Program-made: the position numbers and the translations under genes | Part shown: in pieces, positions 35,223 to 51,500 of the stretch | Layout: every line of letters begins with the position of its first letter | How positions within the stretch are numbered: the first letter of the stretch is position 1 | Origin: Gordionus sp. m RMFG-2023 | Lineage: Eukaryota > Nematomorpha > Gordioida > Chordodea > Parachordodidae | Reading direction: 5' to 3' | DNA length: 64,000 nucleotides | Assembly (NCBI RefSeq): GCF_954871325.1 | Contig: NC_088777.1 | Span: forward strand, 24,157,366 to 24,221,365 | Notes under the pieces: model-generated | What the model was told of the DNA's origin: nothing | Database searches by the model: none | What the model saw: the letters and a program-made list of their open reading frames with translations, nothing else

Positions 35223-35756
35223 TTGATATTTTCCAATTCTGATGAGATTTTTTTTGATAAACTTAATAATTTACGAAAATTTTGCGAAAATAATCACTAC
35301 TATTTTTTTATAGAATATATTAACAATTTAGAAAATAATTTGTACAATCATGTGTTTATCCCAATAAAAAATAAAATTATAAGTGATTTATGGACTAACA
35401 ACAATTGTGAGTCCATGAATCATGTATTTAAAAGTACAAATTGGCAATCAAGTAATTTAATTAATTTAATTGATATAATATATAATAAAGTACAAATACA
35501 AGAAAAAGATCTCGAAAGAGCTTTGATAGGAAGAGGAGAATTTTATTTGGCTGAGGGGTATAAGTCATTTCAGATAGATTTATCAATTTGGGAGAAATTT
35601 AGTGAGGAAGATAAAAAAAAAGAGGTAGAAAATTTAATAAAAGGAAGTAAAAAACGGGAAAGAGAAAATGTCATGTCATCATGCGGGGAATTAATACTTT
35701 TAAAGCCTAAAAATTCTAAAAAACCATGTCAAAAAATTAGAATAAAAAAAAAATAG
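35223..35756 (+). pseudogene. MULE transposase, C-terminal remnant
   Basis: A 177-codon frame without ATG ends at a TAG at 35754-35756. It contains WTNNNCESMNH, the conserved block that follows the catalytic domain in invertebrate-type MULE transposases, then the helical region with GRGEFYLAEGYKSF and a lysine-rich tail. The MULE catalytic core (two Asp and a Glu over some 150 residues) and any N-terminal zinc finger are missing. It is therefore a 3' part of the gene, either an exon whose upstream exons are deleted or a truncated copy. It lies 3' of the OTU gene in the same orientation. Confidence 0.7.
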
Positions 35757-36535
35757 AACAGTATCAATAAAAAAAATTAAAATTGAAAAATAATAAGGCC
35801 CTAAACTTCGTACTCTTTTTCATATTTATCAAATCAATTTTTTAATTTTACAATAGATTTTTGTATCGAAACAATGCTTCATCCTAATCATAATTTTTAA
35901 AAAAAATTTATTCACATCGCATGCAAATATTAATTTTTTTTTAATTTTTATTCATATCGTCACAAATACTAAATTTTTTAAATATTAATTTTTTGTAACT
36001 TTTATTCATTCATATCGTCACAAATACCAAATTTTTTTAAAATTTTTTTATTGACATCGCATACAAATATTAATTATTTTAATTTTTATTCATATCATCA
36101 CAAATACCAAATTTTTTAAATATATTTTTGTAACTTATATTCATTCATATCGTCACAAATACCAAATTTTTTAAATTTTTTTTTTATTGACATCGCATAT
36201 AAATATTAATTTTTTTTAATTTTTATTCATATCATCACAAATACCAAATTTTTTTAAAATAATTTTTTTTACATCGCATAATTTAATTGATTATTCATAA
36301 TTTCTATTTTGTTAAATATTTTTTAAAATATATGAGGAAATGATGATATATATAGATGAAAATACTAGGGATATCTGATCCTCGTTTAATTATATTTATT
36401 TTTCGCTTTTGTTTTTGGTATAATTTTTGTATCAAATGTCTTATATCGAAATTAATTTAATAAAATTATATTTTATTTTTTGGATTAATATGATATTATA
36501 TAATAGATAAAAAATAAAATATTTATTTAGATAAA
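35757..36535. repeat. 3' non-coding region with ~138-bp tandem repeat
   Basis: The word ACATCGCAT(A/G) recurs at 35914, 36054, 36190 and 36271, spaced 140, 136 and 81 bp. CATATC(G/A)TCACAAATACCAAA occurs twice per unit. The rest, to the start of the satellite array, is AT-rich without features. Confidence 0.7.
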
Positions 36536-39500
36536 GAATTTTCTATGTATAACGCCAGAAAAACAGTATTTCGGTTTCAAATCGGTTTTCTGTCAAATCA
36601 CGATATTTTTAAAATATTTTTTGGGATAATGATTTGCACGTATTTATAGATATATTAACCAAAAATGAACATTTTCCAAATAATATTACTACCAAATTTG
36701 GTAGATCGAATATTTAGTAAGTGGTCGGTTTTGAGCTCGCCATTCGGTCAAATCATAATATTTTCAAAATATTAATTAGGATAAAGCTTAACACGTTATT
36801 GTTCACGTATAAACCAAAAATAAAGAGATTTTCTATGTATAACGCCAGCAAGACAGTATTTCAGTTTCAAATCGATTATCGGTCAAATCACGATATTTTT
36901 AAAATATTTTTTGGGATAATGATTTGCACGTATTTATAGATAAATAAACCAAAAATGATTATTTTCCAAATAAAATTACTACCAAATTTGGTAGATCGAA
37001 TATTTAGTAAGTGGTCGGTTTTGAGCTCGCCATTCGGTCAAATCATAATATTTTCAAAATGTTTTTTAGGATAATGTTTAACACCTAAATATACACCTAT
37101 AAACAAAAAATGAAGAGATTTTCTATGTATAACGCCAGCAATACAGTATTTCGGTTTCAAATCGGTTATCGGTCAAATCACGATATTTTTAAAATATTTT
37201 TTGGGATAATGATTTGCACGTATTTATAGATAAATAAACCAAAAATGATTATTTTCCAAATAAAATTACTACCAAATTTGGTAGATCGAATATTTAGTAA
37301 GTGGTCGGTTTTGAGCTCGCCATTCGGTCAAATCATAATATTTTCAAAATATTAATTAGGATAAAGCTTAACACGTTATTGTTCACGTATAAACCAAAAA
37401 TAAAGAGATTTTCTATGTATAACGCCAGCAAGACAGTATTTCAGTTTCAAATCGGTTATCGGTCAAATCACGATATTTTTAAAATATTTTTTGGGATAAT
37501 GATTTGCACGTATTTATAGATATATTAACCAAAAATGAACATTTTCCAAATAATATTACTACCAAATTTGGTAGATCGAATATTTAGTAAGTAGTCGGTT
37601 TTGAGCTCGCCATTCGGTCAAATCATAATATTTTCAAAATATTAATCAGGATAATGCTTAACACGTTATTGTTCACGTATAAACCAAAAATAAAGAATTT
37701 TCCATGTATAACGCCAGCAAGACAGTATTTAGTCATTGGGCCGGTTTCAAATCGGTTTTCTGTCAAATCACGATATTTTTAAAATATTTTTTGGGATAAT
37801 GATTTGCACGTATTTATAGATATATTAACCAAAAATGAACATTTTCCAAATAATATTACTACCAAATTTGGTAGATCGAATATTTAGTAAGTGGTCGATT
37901 TTGAGCTCGCCATTCGGTCAAATCATAATATTTTCAAAATATTTTTTAGGATAATGTTTAACACCTAAATATACACCTATAAACCAAATATGAAGAGATT
38001 TTCTATGTATAACGCCAGCAAGACAGTATTTCGGTTTCAAATCGGTTATCGGTCAAATCACGATATTTTTAAAATATTTTTTGGGATAATGATTTGCACG
38101 TATTTATAGATATATTAACCAAAAATGAACATCTTCCAAATAAAATTACTACCAAATTTGGTAGATCGAATATTTAGTAAGTGGTCGATTTTGAGCTCGC
38201 CATTCGGTCAAATCATAATATTTTCAAAATATTTTTTAGGATAATGTTTAACACCTAAAAATACACCTATAAACCAAATATGAAGAGATTTTCTATGTAT
38301 AACGCCAGCAAGACAGTATTTCGGTTTCAAATCGGTTATCGGTCAAATCACGATATTTTTAAAATATTTTTTGGATAATGATTTGCACGTATTTATAGAT
38401 ATATTAACCAAAAATGAACATTTTCCAAATAATATTACTACCAAATTTGGTAGATCGAATATTTAGTAAGTAGTCGGTTTTGAGCTCGCCATTCGGTCAA
38501 ATCATAATATTTTCAAAATATTTTTTAGGATAATGTTTAACACCTAAAAATACACCTATAAACCAAATATGAAGAGATTTTCTATGTATAACGCCAGCAA
38601 GACAGTATTTCGGTTTCAAATCGGTTATCGGTCAAATCACGATATTTTTAAAATATTTTTTGGATAATGATTTGCACGTATTTATAGATATATTAACCAA
38701 AAATGAACATTTTCCAAATAATATTACTACCAAATTTGGTAGATCGAATATTTAGTAAGTGGTCGGTTTTGAGCTCGCCATTCGGTCAAATCATAATATT
38801 TTCAAAATATTAAATAGGATAATGCTTAAAACGTTATTGTTCACGTATAAACCAAAAATAAAGAATTTTCCATGTATAACGCCAGCAAGACAGTATTTAG
38901 TCATTGGGCCGGTTTCAAATCGGTTTTCTGTCAAATCACGATATTTTTAAAATATTTTTTGGGATAATGATTTGCACGTATTTATAGATATATTAACCAA
39001 AAATGAACATTTTCCAAATAATATTACTACCAAATTTGGTAGATCGAATATTTAGTAAGTGGTCGATTTTGAGCTCGCCATTCGGTCAAATCATAATATT
39101 TTCAAAATATTTTTTAGGATAATGTTTAACACCTAAAAATACACCTATAAACCAAATATGAAGAGATTTTCTATGTATAACGCCAGCAAGACAGTATTTC
39201 GGTTTCAAATCGGTTATCGGTCAAATCACGATATTATTAAAATATTTTTTGGATAATGATTTGCACGTATTTATAGATATATTAACCAAAAATGAACATT
39301 TTCCAAATAATATTACTACCAAATTTGGTAGATTAGTAAGTGGTCGGTTTTGAGCTCGCCATTCGGTCAAATCATAATATTTTCAAAATATTAAATAGGA
39401 TAATGCTTAAAACGTTATTGTTCACGTATAAACCAAAAATAAAGAATTTTCCATGTATAACGCCAGCAAGACAGTATTTAGTCATTGGGCCGGTTTCAAA

Positions 39501-42500
39501 TCGGTTTTCTGTCAAATCACGATATTTTTAAAATATTTTTTGGGATAATGATTTGCACGTATTTATAGATATATTAACCAAAAATGAACATTTTCCAAAT
39601 AATATTACTACCAAATTTGGTAGATCGAATATTTAGTAAGTGGTCGATTTTGAGCTCGCCATTCGGTCAAATCATAATATTTTCAAAATATTTTTTAGGA
39701 TAATGTTTAACACCTAAATATACACCTATAAACCAAAAATGAAGAGATTTTCTATGTATAACGCCAGCAAGACAGTATTTCGGTTTCAAATCGGTTATCG
39801 GTCAAATCACGATATTTTTAAAATATTTTTTGGGATAATGATTTGCACGTATTTATAGATAAATTAACCAAAAATGAACATTTTCCAAATAATATTATTA
39901 CCAAATTTGGTAGATCGAATATTTAGTAAGTGGTCGGTTTTGAGCTCGCCATTCGGTCAAATTATAATATTTTCAAAAAATTAATTAGGATAATGCTTAA
40001 CACGTTATTGTTCACGTATAAACCAAAAATAAAAAATTTTCCATGTATAACGCCAACAAGACAGTATTTAGTCATTGGGCCGGTTTCAAATCGGTTTTCT
40101 GTCAAATCACGATATTTTTAAAATATTTTTTGGGATAGTGATTTGCACGTATTTATAGATATATTAGCGAAAAATAAACATTTTCCAAATAATATTACTA
40201 CCAAATTTGGTAGATCGAATATTTAGTAAGTGGTCGATTTTGAGCTCGCCATTCGGTCAAATCATAATATTTTCAAAATATTTTTTAGGATAATGTTTAA
40301 CACCTAATTATACACCTATAAACCAAAAATGAAGAGGTTTTCTATGTATAACGCCAGCAAGACAGTATTTCGGTTTCAAATCGGTTATCGGTCAAATCAC
40401 GATATTTTTAAAATATTTTTTGGATAATGATTTGCACGTATTTATAGATATATTAACCAAAAATGAACATTTTCCAAATAATATTACTACCAAATTTGGT
40501 AGATCGAATATTTAGTAAGTGGTCGGTTTTGAGCTCGCCATTCGGTCAAATCATAATATTTTCAAAATATTAAATAGGATAATGCTTAACACGTTATTGT
40601 TCACGTATAAACCAAAAATAAAAAATTTTCCATGTATAACGCCAACAAGACAGTATTTAGTCATTGGGCCGGTTTCAAATCGGTTTTCTGTCAAATCACG
40701 ATATTTTTAAAATATTTTTTGGGATAGTGATTTGCACGTATTTATAGATATATTAACGAAAAATAAACATTTTCCAAATAATATTACTACCAAATTTGGT
40801 AGATCGAATATTTAGTAAGTGGTCGATTTTGAGCTCGCCATTCGGTCAAATCATAATATTTTCAAAATATTTTTTAGGATAATGTTTAACACCTAATTAT
40901 ACACCTATAAACCAAAAATGAAGAGGTTTTCTATGTATAACGCCAGCAAGACAGTATTTCGGTTTCAAATCGGTTATCGGTCAAATCACGATATTTTTAA
41001 AATATTTTTTGGATAATGATTTGCACGTATTTATAGATATATTAACCAAAAATGAACATTTTCCAAATAATATTACTACCAAATTTGGTAGATCGAATAT
41101 TTAGTAAGTGGTCGGTTTTGAGCTCGCCATTCGGTCAAATCATAATATTTTCAAAATATTAAATAGGATAATGCTTAACACGTTATTGTTCACGTATAAA
41201 CCAAAAATAAAGAATTTTCCATGTATAACGCCAGCAAGACAGTATTTAGTCATTGGGCCGGTTTCAAATCGGTTTTCTGTCAAATCACGATATTTTTAAA
41301 ATATTTTTTGGGATAGTGATTTGCACGTATTTATAGATATATTAACGAAAAATAAACATTTTCCAAATAATATTACTACCAAATTTGGTAGATCGAATAT
41401 TTAGTAAGTTGTCGATTTTGAGCTCGCCATTCGGTCAAATCATAATATTTTCAAAATATTTTTTAGGATAATGTTTAACACCTAAATATACACCTATAAA
41501 CCAAAAATGAAGAGATTTTCTATGTATAACGCCAGCAAGACAGTATTTCGGTTTCAAATCGGTTATCGGTCAAATCACGATATTTTTAAAATATTTTTTG
41601 GATAATGATTTGCACGTATTTATAGATATATTAACCAAAAATGAACATTTTCCAAATAATATTACTACCAAATTTGGTAGATCGAATATTTAGTAAGTAG
41701 TCGGTTTTGAGCTCGCCATTCGGTCAAATCATAATATTTTCAAAATATTAATTAGGATAATGCTTAACACGTTATTGTTCACGTATAAACCAAAAATAAA
41801 GAATTTTCCATGTATAACGCCAGCAAGACAGTATTTAGTCATTGGGCCGGTTTCAAATCGGTTTTCTGTCAAATCACGATATTTTTAAAATATTTTTTGG
41901 GATAATGATTTGCACGTATTTATAGATATATTAACCAAAAATGAACATTTTCCAAATAAAATTACTACCAAATTTGGTAGATCGAATATTTAGTAAGTGG
42001 TCGGTTTTGAGCTCGCCATTCGGTCAAATCATAATATTTTCAAAATATTTTTTAGGATAATGTTTAACACCTAAATATACACCTATAAGCCAAATATGAA
42101 GAGATTTTCTATGTATAACGCTAGCAAGACAGTATTTCGGTTTCAAATCGGTTATCGGTCAAATCACGATATTTTTAAAATATTTTTTGGATAATGATTT
42201 GCACGTATTTATAGATATATTAACCAAAAATGAACATTTTCCAAATAATATTACTACCAAATTTGGTAGATCGAATATTTAGTAAGTAGTCGGTTTTGAG
42301 CTCGCCATTCGGTCAAATCATATTATTTTCAAAATATTAAATAGGATAATGCTTAACACGTTATTGTTCACGTATAAACCAAAAATAAAGAATTTTCCAT
42401 GTATAACGCCAGCAAGACAGTATTTAGTCATTGGGCTGGTTTCAAATCGGTTTTCTGTCAAATCACGATATTTTTAAAATATTTTTTGGGATAATGATTT

Positions 42501-45500
42501 GCACGTATTTATAGATATATTAACCAAAAATGAACATTTTCCAAATAATATTACTACCAAATTTGGTAGATCGAATATTTAGTAAGTGGTCGATTTTGAG
42601 CTCGCCATTCGGTCAAATCATAATATTTTCAAAATATTTTTTAAGATAATGTTTAACACCTAAATATACACCTATAAACCAAAAATGAAGAGATTTTCTA
42701 TGTATAACGCCAGCAAGACAGTATTTCGGTTTCAAATCGGATATCGGTCAAATAACAATATTTTTAAAATATTTTTGGGATAATGATTTGCATGTATTTA
42801 TAGATATATTAACCAAAAATGAACATTTTCCAAATAATATTACTACCAAATTTCGTAGATCGAATATTTAGTAAGTAGTCGGTTTTGAGCTCGCCATTCG
42901 GTCAAATCATAATATTTTCAAAATATTAATTAGGATAATGCTTAACACGTTATTGTTCACGTATAAACCAAAAATAAAGAATTTTCCATGTATAACGCCA
43001 GCAAGACAGTATTTAGTCATTGGGCCGGTTTCAAATCGGTTTTCTGTCAAATCACGATATTTTTAAAATATTTTTTGGGATAATGATTTGCACGTATTTA
43101 TAGATATATTAACCAAAAATGAACATTTTTCAAATAATATTACTACCAAATTTGGTAGATCGAATATTTAATAAGTGGTCGATTTTGAGCTCGCCATTCG
43201 GTCAAATCATAATATTTTCAAAATATTTTTTAAGATAATGTTTAACACCTAAATATACACCTATAAACCAAAAATGAAGAGATTTTCTATGTATACCGCC
43301 AGCAAGACAGTATTTCGGTTTCAAATCGGATATCGGTCAAATAACAATATTTTTAAAATATTTTTGGGATAATGATTTGCACGTATTTAAAGATATATTA
43401 ACCAAAAATGAACATTTTCCAAATAATATTACTACCAAATTTCGTAGATCGAATATTTAGTAAGTAGTCGGTTTTGAGCTCGCCATTCGGTCAAATCATA
43501 ATATTTTCAAAATATTAATTAGGATAATGCTTAACACGTTATTGTTCACGTATAAACCAAAAATAAAGAATTTTCCATGTATAACGCCAGCAAGACAGTA
43601 TTTAGTCATTGGGCCGGTTTCAAATCGGTTTTCTGTCAAATCACGATATTTTTAAAATATTTTTTGGGATAATGATTTGCACGTATTTATAGATATATTA
43701 ACCAAAAATGAACATTTTCCAAATAATATTACTACCAAATTTGGTAGATCGAATATTTAGTAAGTGGTCGATTTTGAGCTCGCCATTCGGTCAAATCATA
43801 ATATTTTCAAAATATTTTTTAGGATAATGTTTAACACCTAAATATACACCTATAAACCAAATATGAAGAGATTTTCTATGTATAACGCCAGCAAGACAGT
43901 ATTTCGGTTTCAAATCGGTTATCGGTCAAATCACGATATTTTTAAAATATTTTTTGGGATAATGATTTGCACGTATTTATAGATATATTAACCAAAAATG
44001 AACATTTTCCAAATAAAATTACTACCAAATTTGGTAGATCGAATATTTAGTAAGTTGTCGGTTTTGAGCTCGCCATTCGGTCAAATCATAATATTTTCAA
44101 AATATTAATTAGGATAATGCTTAACACGTTATTGTTCACTTATAAACCAAAAATAAAGAATTTTCCATGTATAACGCCAGCAAGACAGTATTTCTGTTTC
44201 AAATCGGTTATCGGTCAAATCACGATATTTTTAATATATTTTTTGGATAATGATTTGCACGTATTTAAAGATATATTAACCAAAAATGAACATTTTCCAA
44301 ATAATATTACTACCAAATTTCGTAGATCGAATATTTAGTAAGTAGTCGGTTTTGAGCTCGCCATTCGGTCAAATCATATTATTTTCAAAATATTAATTAG
44401 GATAATGCTTAACACGTTATTGTTCACGTATAAACCAAAAATAAAGAATTTTCCATGTATAACGCCAGCAAGACAGTATTTAGTCATTGGGCCGGTTTCA
44501 AATCGGTTTTCTGTCAAATCACGATATTTTTAAAATATTTTTTGGGATAATGATTTGCACGTATTTATAGATATATTAACCAAAAATGAACATTTTCCAA
44601 ATAATATTACTACCAAATTTGGTAGATCGAATATTTAGTAAGTGGTCGATTTTGAGCTCGCCATTCGGTCAAATCATAATATTTTCAAAATATTTTTTAG
44701 GATAATGTTTAACACCTAAATATACACCTATAAACCAAATATGAAGAGATTTTCTATGTATAACGCCAGCAAGACAGTATTTCGGTTTCAAATCGGTTAT
44801 CGGTCAAATCACGATATTTTTAAAATATTTTTTGGGATAATGATTTGCACGTATTTATAGATATATTAACCAAAAATGAACATTTTCCAAATAAAATTAC
44901 TACCAAATTTGGTAGATCGAATATTTAGTAAGTTGTCGGTTTTGAGCTCGCCATTCGGTCAAATCATAATATTTTCAAAATATTAATTAGGATAATGCTT
45001 AACACGTTATTGTTCACTTATAAACCAAAAATAAAGAATTTTCCATGTATAACGCCAGCAAGACAGTATTTAGTCATTGGGCCGGTTTCAAATCGGTTTT
45101 CTGTCAAATCACGATATTTTTAAAATATTTTTTGGGATAATGATTTGCACGTATTTATAGATATATTAACCAAAAATGAACATTTTCCAAATAATATTAC
45201 TACCAAATTTGGTAGATCGAATATTTAGTAAGTAGTCGGTTTTGAGCTCGCCATTCGGTCAAATCATAATATTTTCAAAATATTAATTAGGATAATGCTT
45301 AACACGTTATTGTTCACGTATAGACCAAAAATAAAGAATTTTCCATGTATAACGCCAGCAAGACAGTATTTAGTCATTGGGCCGGTTTCAAATCGGTTTT
45401 CTGTCAAATCACGATATTTTTAAAATATTTTTTGGGATAATGATTTGCACGTATTTATAGATATATTAACCAAAAATGAACATTTTCCAAATAATATTAC

Positions 45501-48500
45501 TACCAAATTTGGTAGATCGAATATTTAGTAAGTGGTCGATTTTGAGCTCGCCATTCGGTCAAATCATAATATTTTCAAAATATTTTTTAGGATAATGTTT
45601 AACACCTAAATATACACCTATAAACCAAAAATGAAGAGATTTTCTATGTATAACGCCAGCAAGACAGTATTTAGTCATTGGGCCGGTTTCAAATCGGTTT
45701 TCTGTCAAATCACGATATTTTTAAAATATTTTTTTGGATAATGATTTGCACGTATTTATAGATATATTAACCAAAAATGAACATTTTCCAAATAATATTA
45801 CTACCAAATTTGGTAGATCGAATATTTAGTAAGTGGTCGATTTTGAGCTCGCCATTCGGTCAAATCATAATATTTTCAAAATTATTTTTTAGGATAATGT
45901 TTAACACCTAAATATACACCTATAAACCAAATATGAAGAGATTTTCTATATATAACGCCAGCAAGACAGTATTTCGGTTTCAAATCGGTTATCGGTCAAA
46001 TCACGATATTTTTAAAATATTTTTTGGGATAATGATTTGCACGTATTTATAGATATATTAACCAAAAATGAACATTTTCCAAATAAAATTACTACCAAAT
46101 TTGGTAGATCGAATATTTAGTAAGTAGTCGGTTTTGAGCTCGCCATTCGGTCAAATCATAATATTTTCAAAATATTAATTAGGATAATGCTTAACACGTT
46201 ATTGTTCACTTATAAACCAAAAATAAAGAATTTTCCATGTATAACGCCAGCAAGACAGTATTTAGTCATTGGGCCGGTTTCAAATCGGTTTTCTGTCAAA
46301 TCACGATATTTTTAAAATATTTTTTGGGATAATGATTTGCACGTATTTATAGATATATTAACCAAAAATGAACATTTTCCAAATAATATTACTACCAAAT
46401 TTGGTAGATCGAATATTTAGTAAGTGGTCGATTTTGAGCTCGCCATTCGGTCAAATCATAATATTTTCAAAATATTTTTTAGGATAATGTTTAACACCTA
46501 AATATACACCTATAAACATAAAATGAAGAGATTTTCTATGTATAACGCCAGCAAGACAGTATTTCGGTTTCAAATCGGTTATCGGTCAAATAACGATATT
46601 TTTGAAATATTTTTGGGATAATGATTTGCACGTATTTATAGATATATTAACCAAAAATGAACATTTTCCAAATAATATTACTACCAAATTTCGTAGATCG
46701 AATATTTAGTAAGTAGTCGGTTTTGAGCTAGTCATTCGGTCAAATCATAATATTTTCAAAATATTAAATAGGATAATGCTTAACACGTTATTGTTCACGT
46801 ATAAACCAAAAATAAAGAATTTTCCATGTATAACGCCAGCAAGACAGTATTTAGTCATTGGGCCGGTTTCAAATCGGTTTTCTGTCAAATCACGATATTT
46901 TTAAAATATTTTTTGGGATAATGATTTGCACGTATTTATAGATATATTAACCAAAAATGAACATTTTCCAAATAATATTACTACCAAATTTGGTAGATCG
47001 AATATTTAGTAAGTGGTCGATTTTGAGCTCGCCATTCGGTCAAATCATAATATTTTCAAAATATTTTTTAAGATAATGTTTAACACCTAAATATACACCT
47101 ATAAACCAAAAATGAAGAGATTTTCTATGTATAACGCCAGCAAGACAGTATTTCGGTTTCAAATCGGATATCGGTCAAATAACAATATTTTTAAAATATT
47201 TTTGGGATAATGATTTGCACGTATTTATAGATATATTAACCAAAAATGAACATTTTCCAAATAATATTACTACCAAATTTCGTAGATCGAATATTTAGTA
47301 AGTAGTCGGTTTTGAGCTCGCCATTCGGTCAAATCATAATATTTTCAAAATATTAATTAGGATAATGCTTAACACGTTATTGTTCACGTATAAACCAAAA
47401 ATAAAGAATTTTCCATGTATAACGCCAGCAAGACAGTATTTAGTCATTGGGCCGGTTTCAAATCGGTTTTCTGTCAAATCACGATATTTTTAAAATATTT
47501 TTTGGGATAATGATTTGCACGTATTTATAGATATATTAACCAAAAATGAACATTTTCCAAATAATATTACTACCAAATTTGGTAGATCGAATATTTAGTA
47601 AGTGGTCGATTTTGAGCTCGCCATTCGGTCAAATCATAATATTTTCAAAATATTTTTTAGGATAATGTTTAACACCTAAATATACACCTATAAACCAAAA
47701 ATGAAGAGATTTTCTATGTATAACGCCAGCAAGACAGTATTTCGGTTTCAAATCGGTTATCGGTCAAATCACGATATTTTTAAAATATTTTTTGGGATAA
47801 TGATTTGCACGTATTTATAGATATATTAACCAAAAATGAACATTTTCCAAATAATATTACTACCAAATTTGGTAGATCGAATATTTAGTAAGTAGTCGGT
47901 TTTGAGCTCGCCATTCGGTCAAATCATAATATTTTCAAAATATTAATTAGGATAATGCTTAACACGTTATTGTTCACGTATAAACCAAAAATAAAGAATT
48001 TTCCATGTATAACGCCAGCAAGACAGTATTTAGTCATTGGGCCGGTTTCAAATCGGTTTTCTGTCAAATCACGATATTTTTAAAATATTTTTTGGGATAA
48101 TGATTTGCACGTATTTATAGATATATTAACCAAAAATGAACATTTTCCAAATAATATTACTACCAAATTTGGTAGATCGAATATTTAGTAAGTGGTCGAT
48201 TTTGAGCTCGCCATTCGGTCAAATCATAATATTTTCAAAATATTTTTTAGGATAATGTTTAACACCTAAATATACACCTATAAACCAAAAATGAAGAGAT
48301 TTTCTATGTATAACGCCAGCAAGACAGTATTTCGGTTTCAAATCGGTTATCGGTCAAATCACGATATTTTTAAAATATTTTTTGGGATAATGATTTGCAC
48401 GTATTTATAGATAAATTAACCAAAAATGAACATTTTCCAAATAATATTACTACCAAATTTGGTAGATCGAATATTTAGTAAGTGGTCGGTTTTGAGCTCG

Positions 48501-51500
48501 CCATTCGGTCAAATTATAATATTTTCAAAAAATTAATTAGGATAATGCTTAACACGTTATTGTTCACGTATAAACCAAAAATAAAAAATTTTCCATGTAT
48601 AACGCCAACAAGACAGTATTTATTCATTGGGCCGGTTTCAAATCGGTTTTCTGTCAAATCACGATATTTTTAAAATATTTTTTGGGATAGTGATTTGCAC
48701 GTATTTATAGATATATTAGCGAAAAATAAACATTTTCCAAATAATATTACTACCAAATTTGGTAGATCGAATATTTAGTAAGTGGTCGATTTTGAGCTCG
48801 CCATTCGGTCAAATCATAATATTTTCAAAATATTTTTTAGGATAATGTTTAACACCTAATTATACACCTATAAACCAAAAATGAAGAGGTTTTCTATGTA
48901 TAACGCCAGCAAGACAGTATTTCGGTTTCAAATCGGTTATCGGTCAAATCACGATATTTTTAAAATATTTTTTGGATAATGATTTGCACGTATTTATAGA
49001 TATATTAACCAAAAATGAACATTTTCCAAATAATATTACTACCAAATTTGGTAGATCGAATATTTAGTAAGTGGTCGGTTTTGAGCTCGCCATTCGGTCA
49101 AATCATAATATTTTCAAAATATTAAATAGGATAATGCTTAACACGTTATTGTTCACGTATAAACCAAAAATAAAGAATTTTCCATGTATAACGCCAGCAA
49201 GACAGTATTTAGTCATTGGGCCGGTTTCAAATCGGTTTTCTGTCAAATCACGATATTTTTAAAATATTTTTTGGGATAGTGATTTGCACGTATTTATAGA
49301 TATATTAACGAAAAATAAACATTTTCCAAATAATATTACTACCAAATTTGGTAGATCGAATATTTAGTAAGTTGTCGATTTTGAGCTCGCCATTCGGTCA
49401 AATCATAATATTTTCAAAATATTTTTTAGGATAATGTTTAACACCTAAATATACACCTATAAACCAAAAATGAAGAGATTTTCTATGTATAACGCCAGCA
49501 AGACAGTATTTCGGTTTCAAATCGGTTATCGGTCAAATCACGATATTTTTAAAATATTTTTTGGATAATGATTTGCACGTATTTATAGATATATTAACCA
49601 AAAATGAACATTTTCCAAATAATATTACTACCAAATTTGGTAGATCGAATATTTAGTAAGTAGTCGGTTTTGAGCTCGCCATTCGGTCAAATCATAATAT
49701 TTTCAAAATATTAATTGATAATGCTTAACACGTTATTGTTCACGTATAAACCAAAAATAAAGAATTTTCCATGTATAACGCCAGCAAGACAGTATTTAGT
49801 CATTGGGCCGGTTTCAAATCGGTTTTCTGTCAAATCACGATATTTTTAAAATATTTTTTGGGATAATGATTTGCACGTATTTATGATATATTAACCAAAA
49901 ATGAACATTTTCCAAATAAAATTACTACCAAATTTGGTAGATCGAATATTTAGTAAGTGGTCGGTTTTGAGCTCGCCATTCGGTCAAATCATAATATTTT
50001 CAAAATATTTTTTAGGATAATGTTTAACACCTAAATATACACCTATAAGCCAAATATGAAGAGATTTTCTATGTATAACGCTAGCAAGACAGTATTTCGG
50101 TTTCAAATCGGTTATCGGTCAAATCACGATATTTTTAAAATATTTTTTGGATAATGATTTGCACGTATTTATAGATATATTAACCAAAAATGAACATTTT
50201 CCAAATAATATTACTACCAAATTTGGTAGATCGAATATTTAGTAAGTAGTCGGTTTTGAGCTCGCCATTCGGTCAAATCATAATATTTTCAAAATATTAA
50301 ATAGGATAATGCTTAACACGTTATTGTTCACGTATAAACCAAAAATAAAGAATTTTCCATGTATAACGCCAGCAAGACAGTATTTAGTCATTGGGCCGGT
50401 TTCAAATCGGTTTTCTGTCAAATCACGATATTTTTAAAATATTTTTTGGGATAATGATTTGCACGTATTTATAGATATATTAACCAAAAATGAACATTTT
50501 CCAAATAATATTACTACCAAATTTGGTAGATCGAATATTTAGTAAGTGGTCGATTTTGAGCTCGCCATTCGGTCAAATCATAATATTTTCAAAATATTTT
50601 TTAGGATAATGTTTAACACCTAAATATACACCTATAAACCAAAAATGAAGAGATTTTCTATGTATAACGCCAGCAAGACAGTATTTAGTCATTGGGCCGG
50701 TTTCAAATCGGTTTTCTGTCAAATCACGATATTTTTAAAATATTTTTTGGGATAATGATTTGCACGTATTTATAGATATATTAACCAAAAATGAACATTT
50801 TCCAAATAAAATTACTACCAAATTTGGTAGATCGAATATTTAGTAAGTGGTCGATTTTGAGCTCGCCATTCGGTCAAATCATAATATTTTCAAAATATTT
50901 TTTAGGATAATGTTTAACACCTAAATATACACCTATAAACCAAATATGAAGAGATTTTCTATGTATAACGCCAGCAAGACAGTATTTCGGTTTCAAATCG
51001 GTTATCGGTCAAATCACGATATTTTTAAAATATTTTTTGGGATAATGATTTGCACGTATTTATAGATATATTAACCAAAAATGAACATTTTCCAAATAAA
51101 ATTACTACCAAATTTGGTAGATCGAATATTTAGTAAGTTGTCGGTTTTGAGCTCGCCATTCGGTCAAATCATAATATTTTCAAAATATTAATTAGGATAA
51201 TGCTTAACACGTTATTGTTCACTTATAAACCAAAAATAAAGAATTTTCCATGTATAACGCCAGCAAGACAGTATTTAGTCATTGGGCCGGTTTCAAATCG
51301 GTTTTCTGTCAAATCACGATATTTTTAAAATATTTTTTGGGATAATGATTAGCACGTATTTATAGATATATTAACCAAAAATGAACATTTTCCAAATAAT
51401 ATTACTACCAAATTTGGTAGATCGAATATTTAGTAAGTAGTCGGTTTTGAGCTCGCCATTCGGTCAAATCATAATATTTTCAAAATATTAATTAGGATAA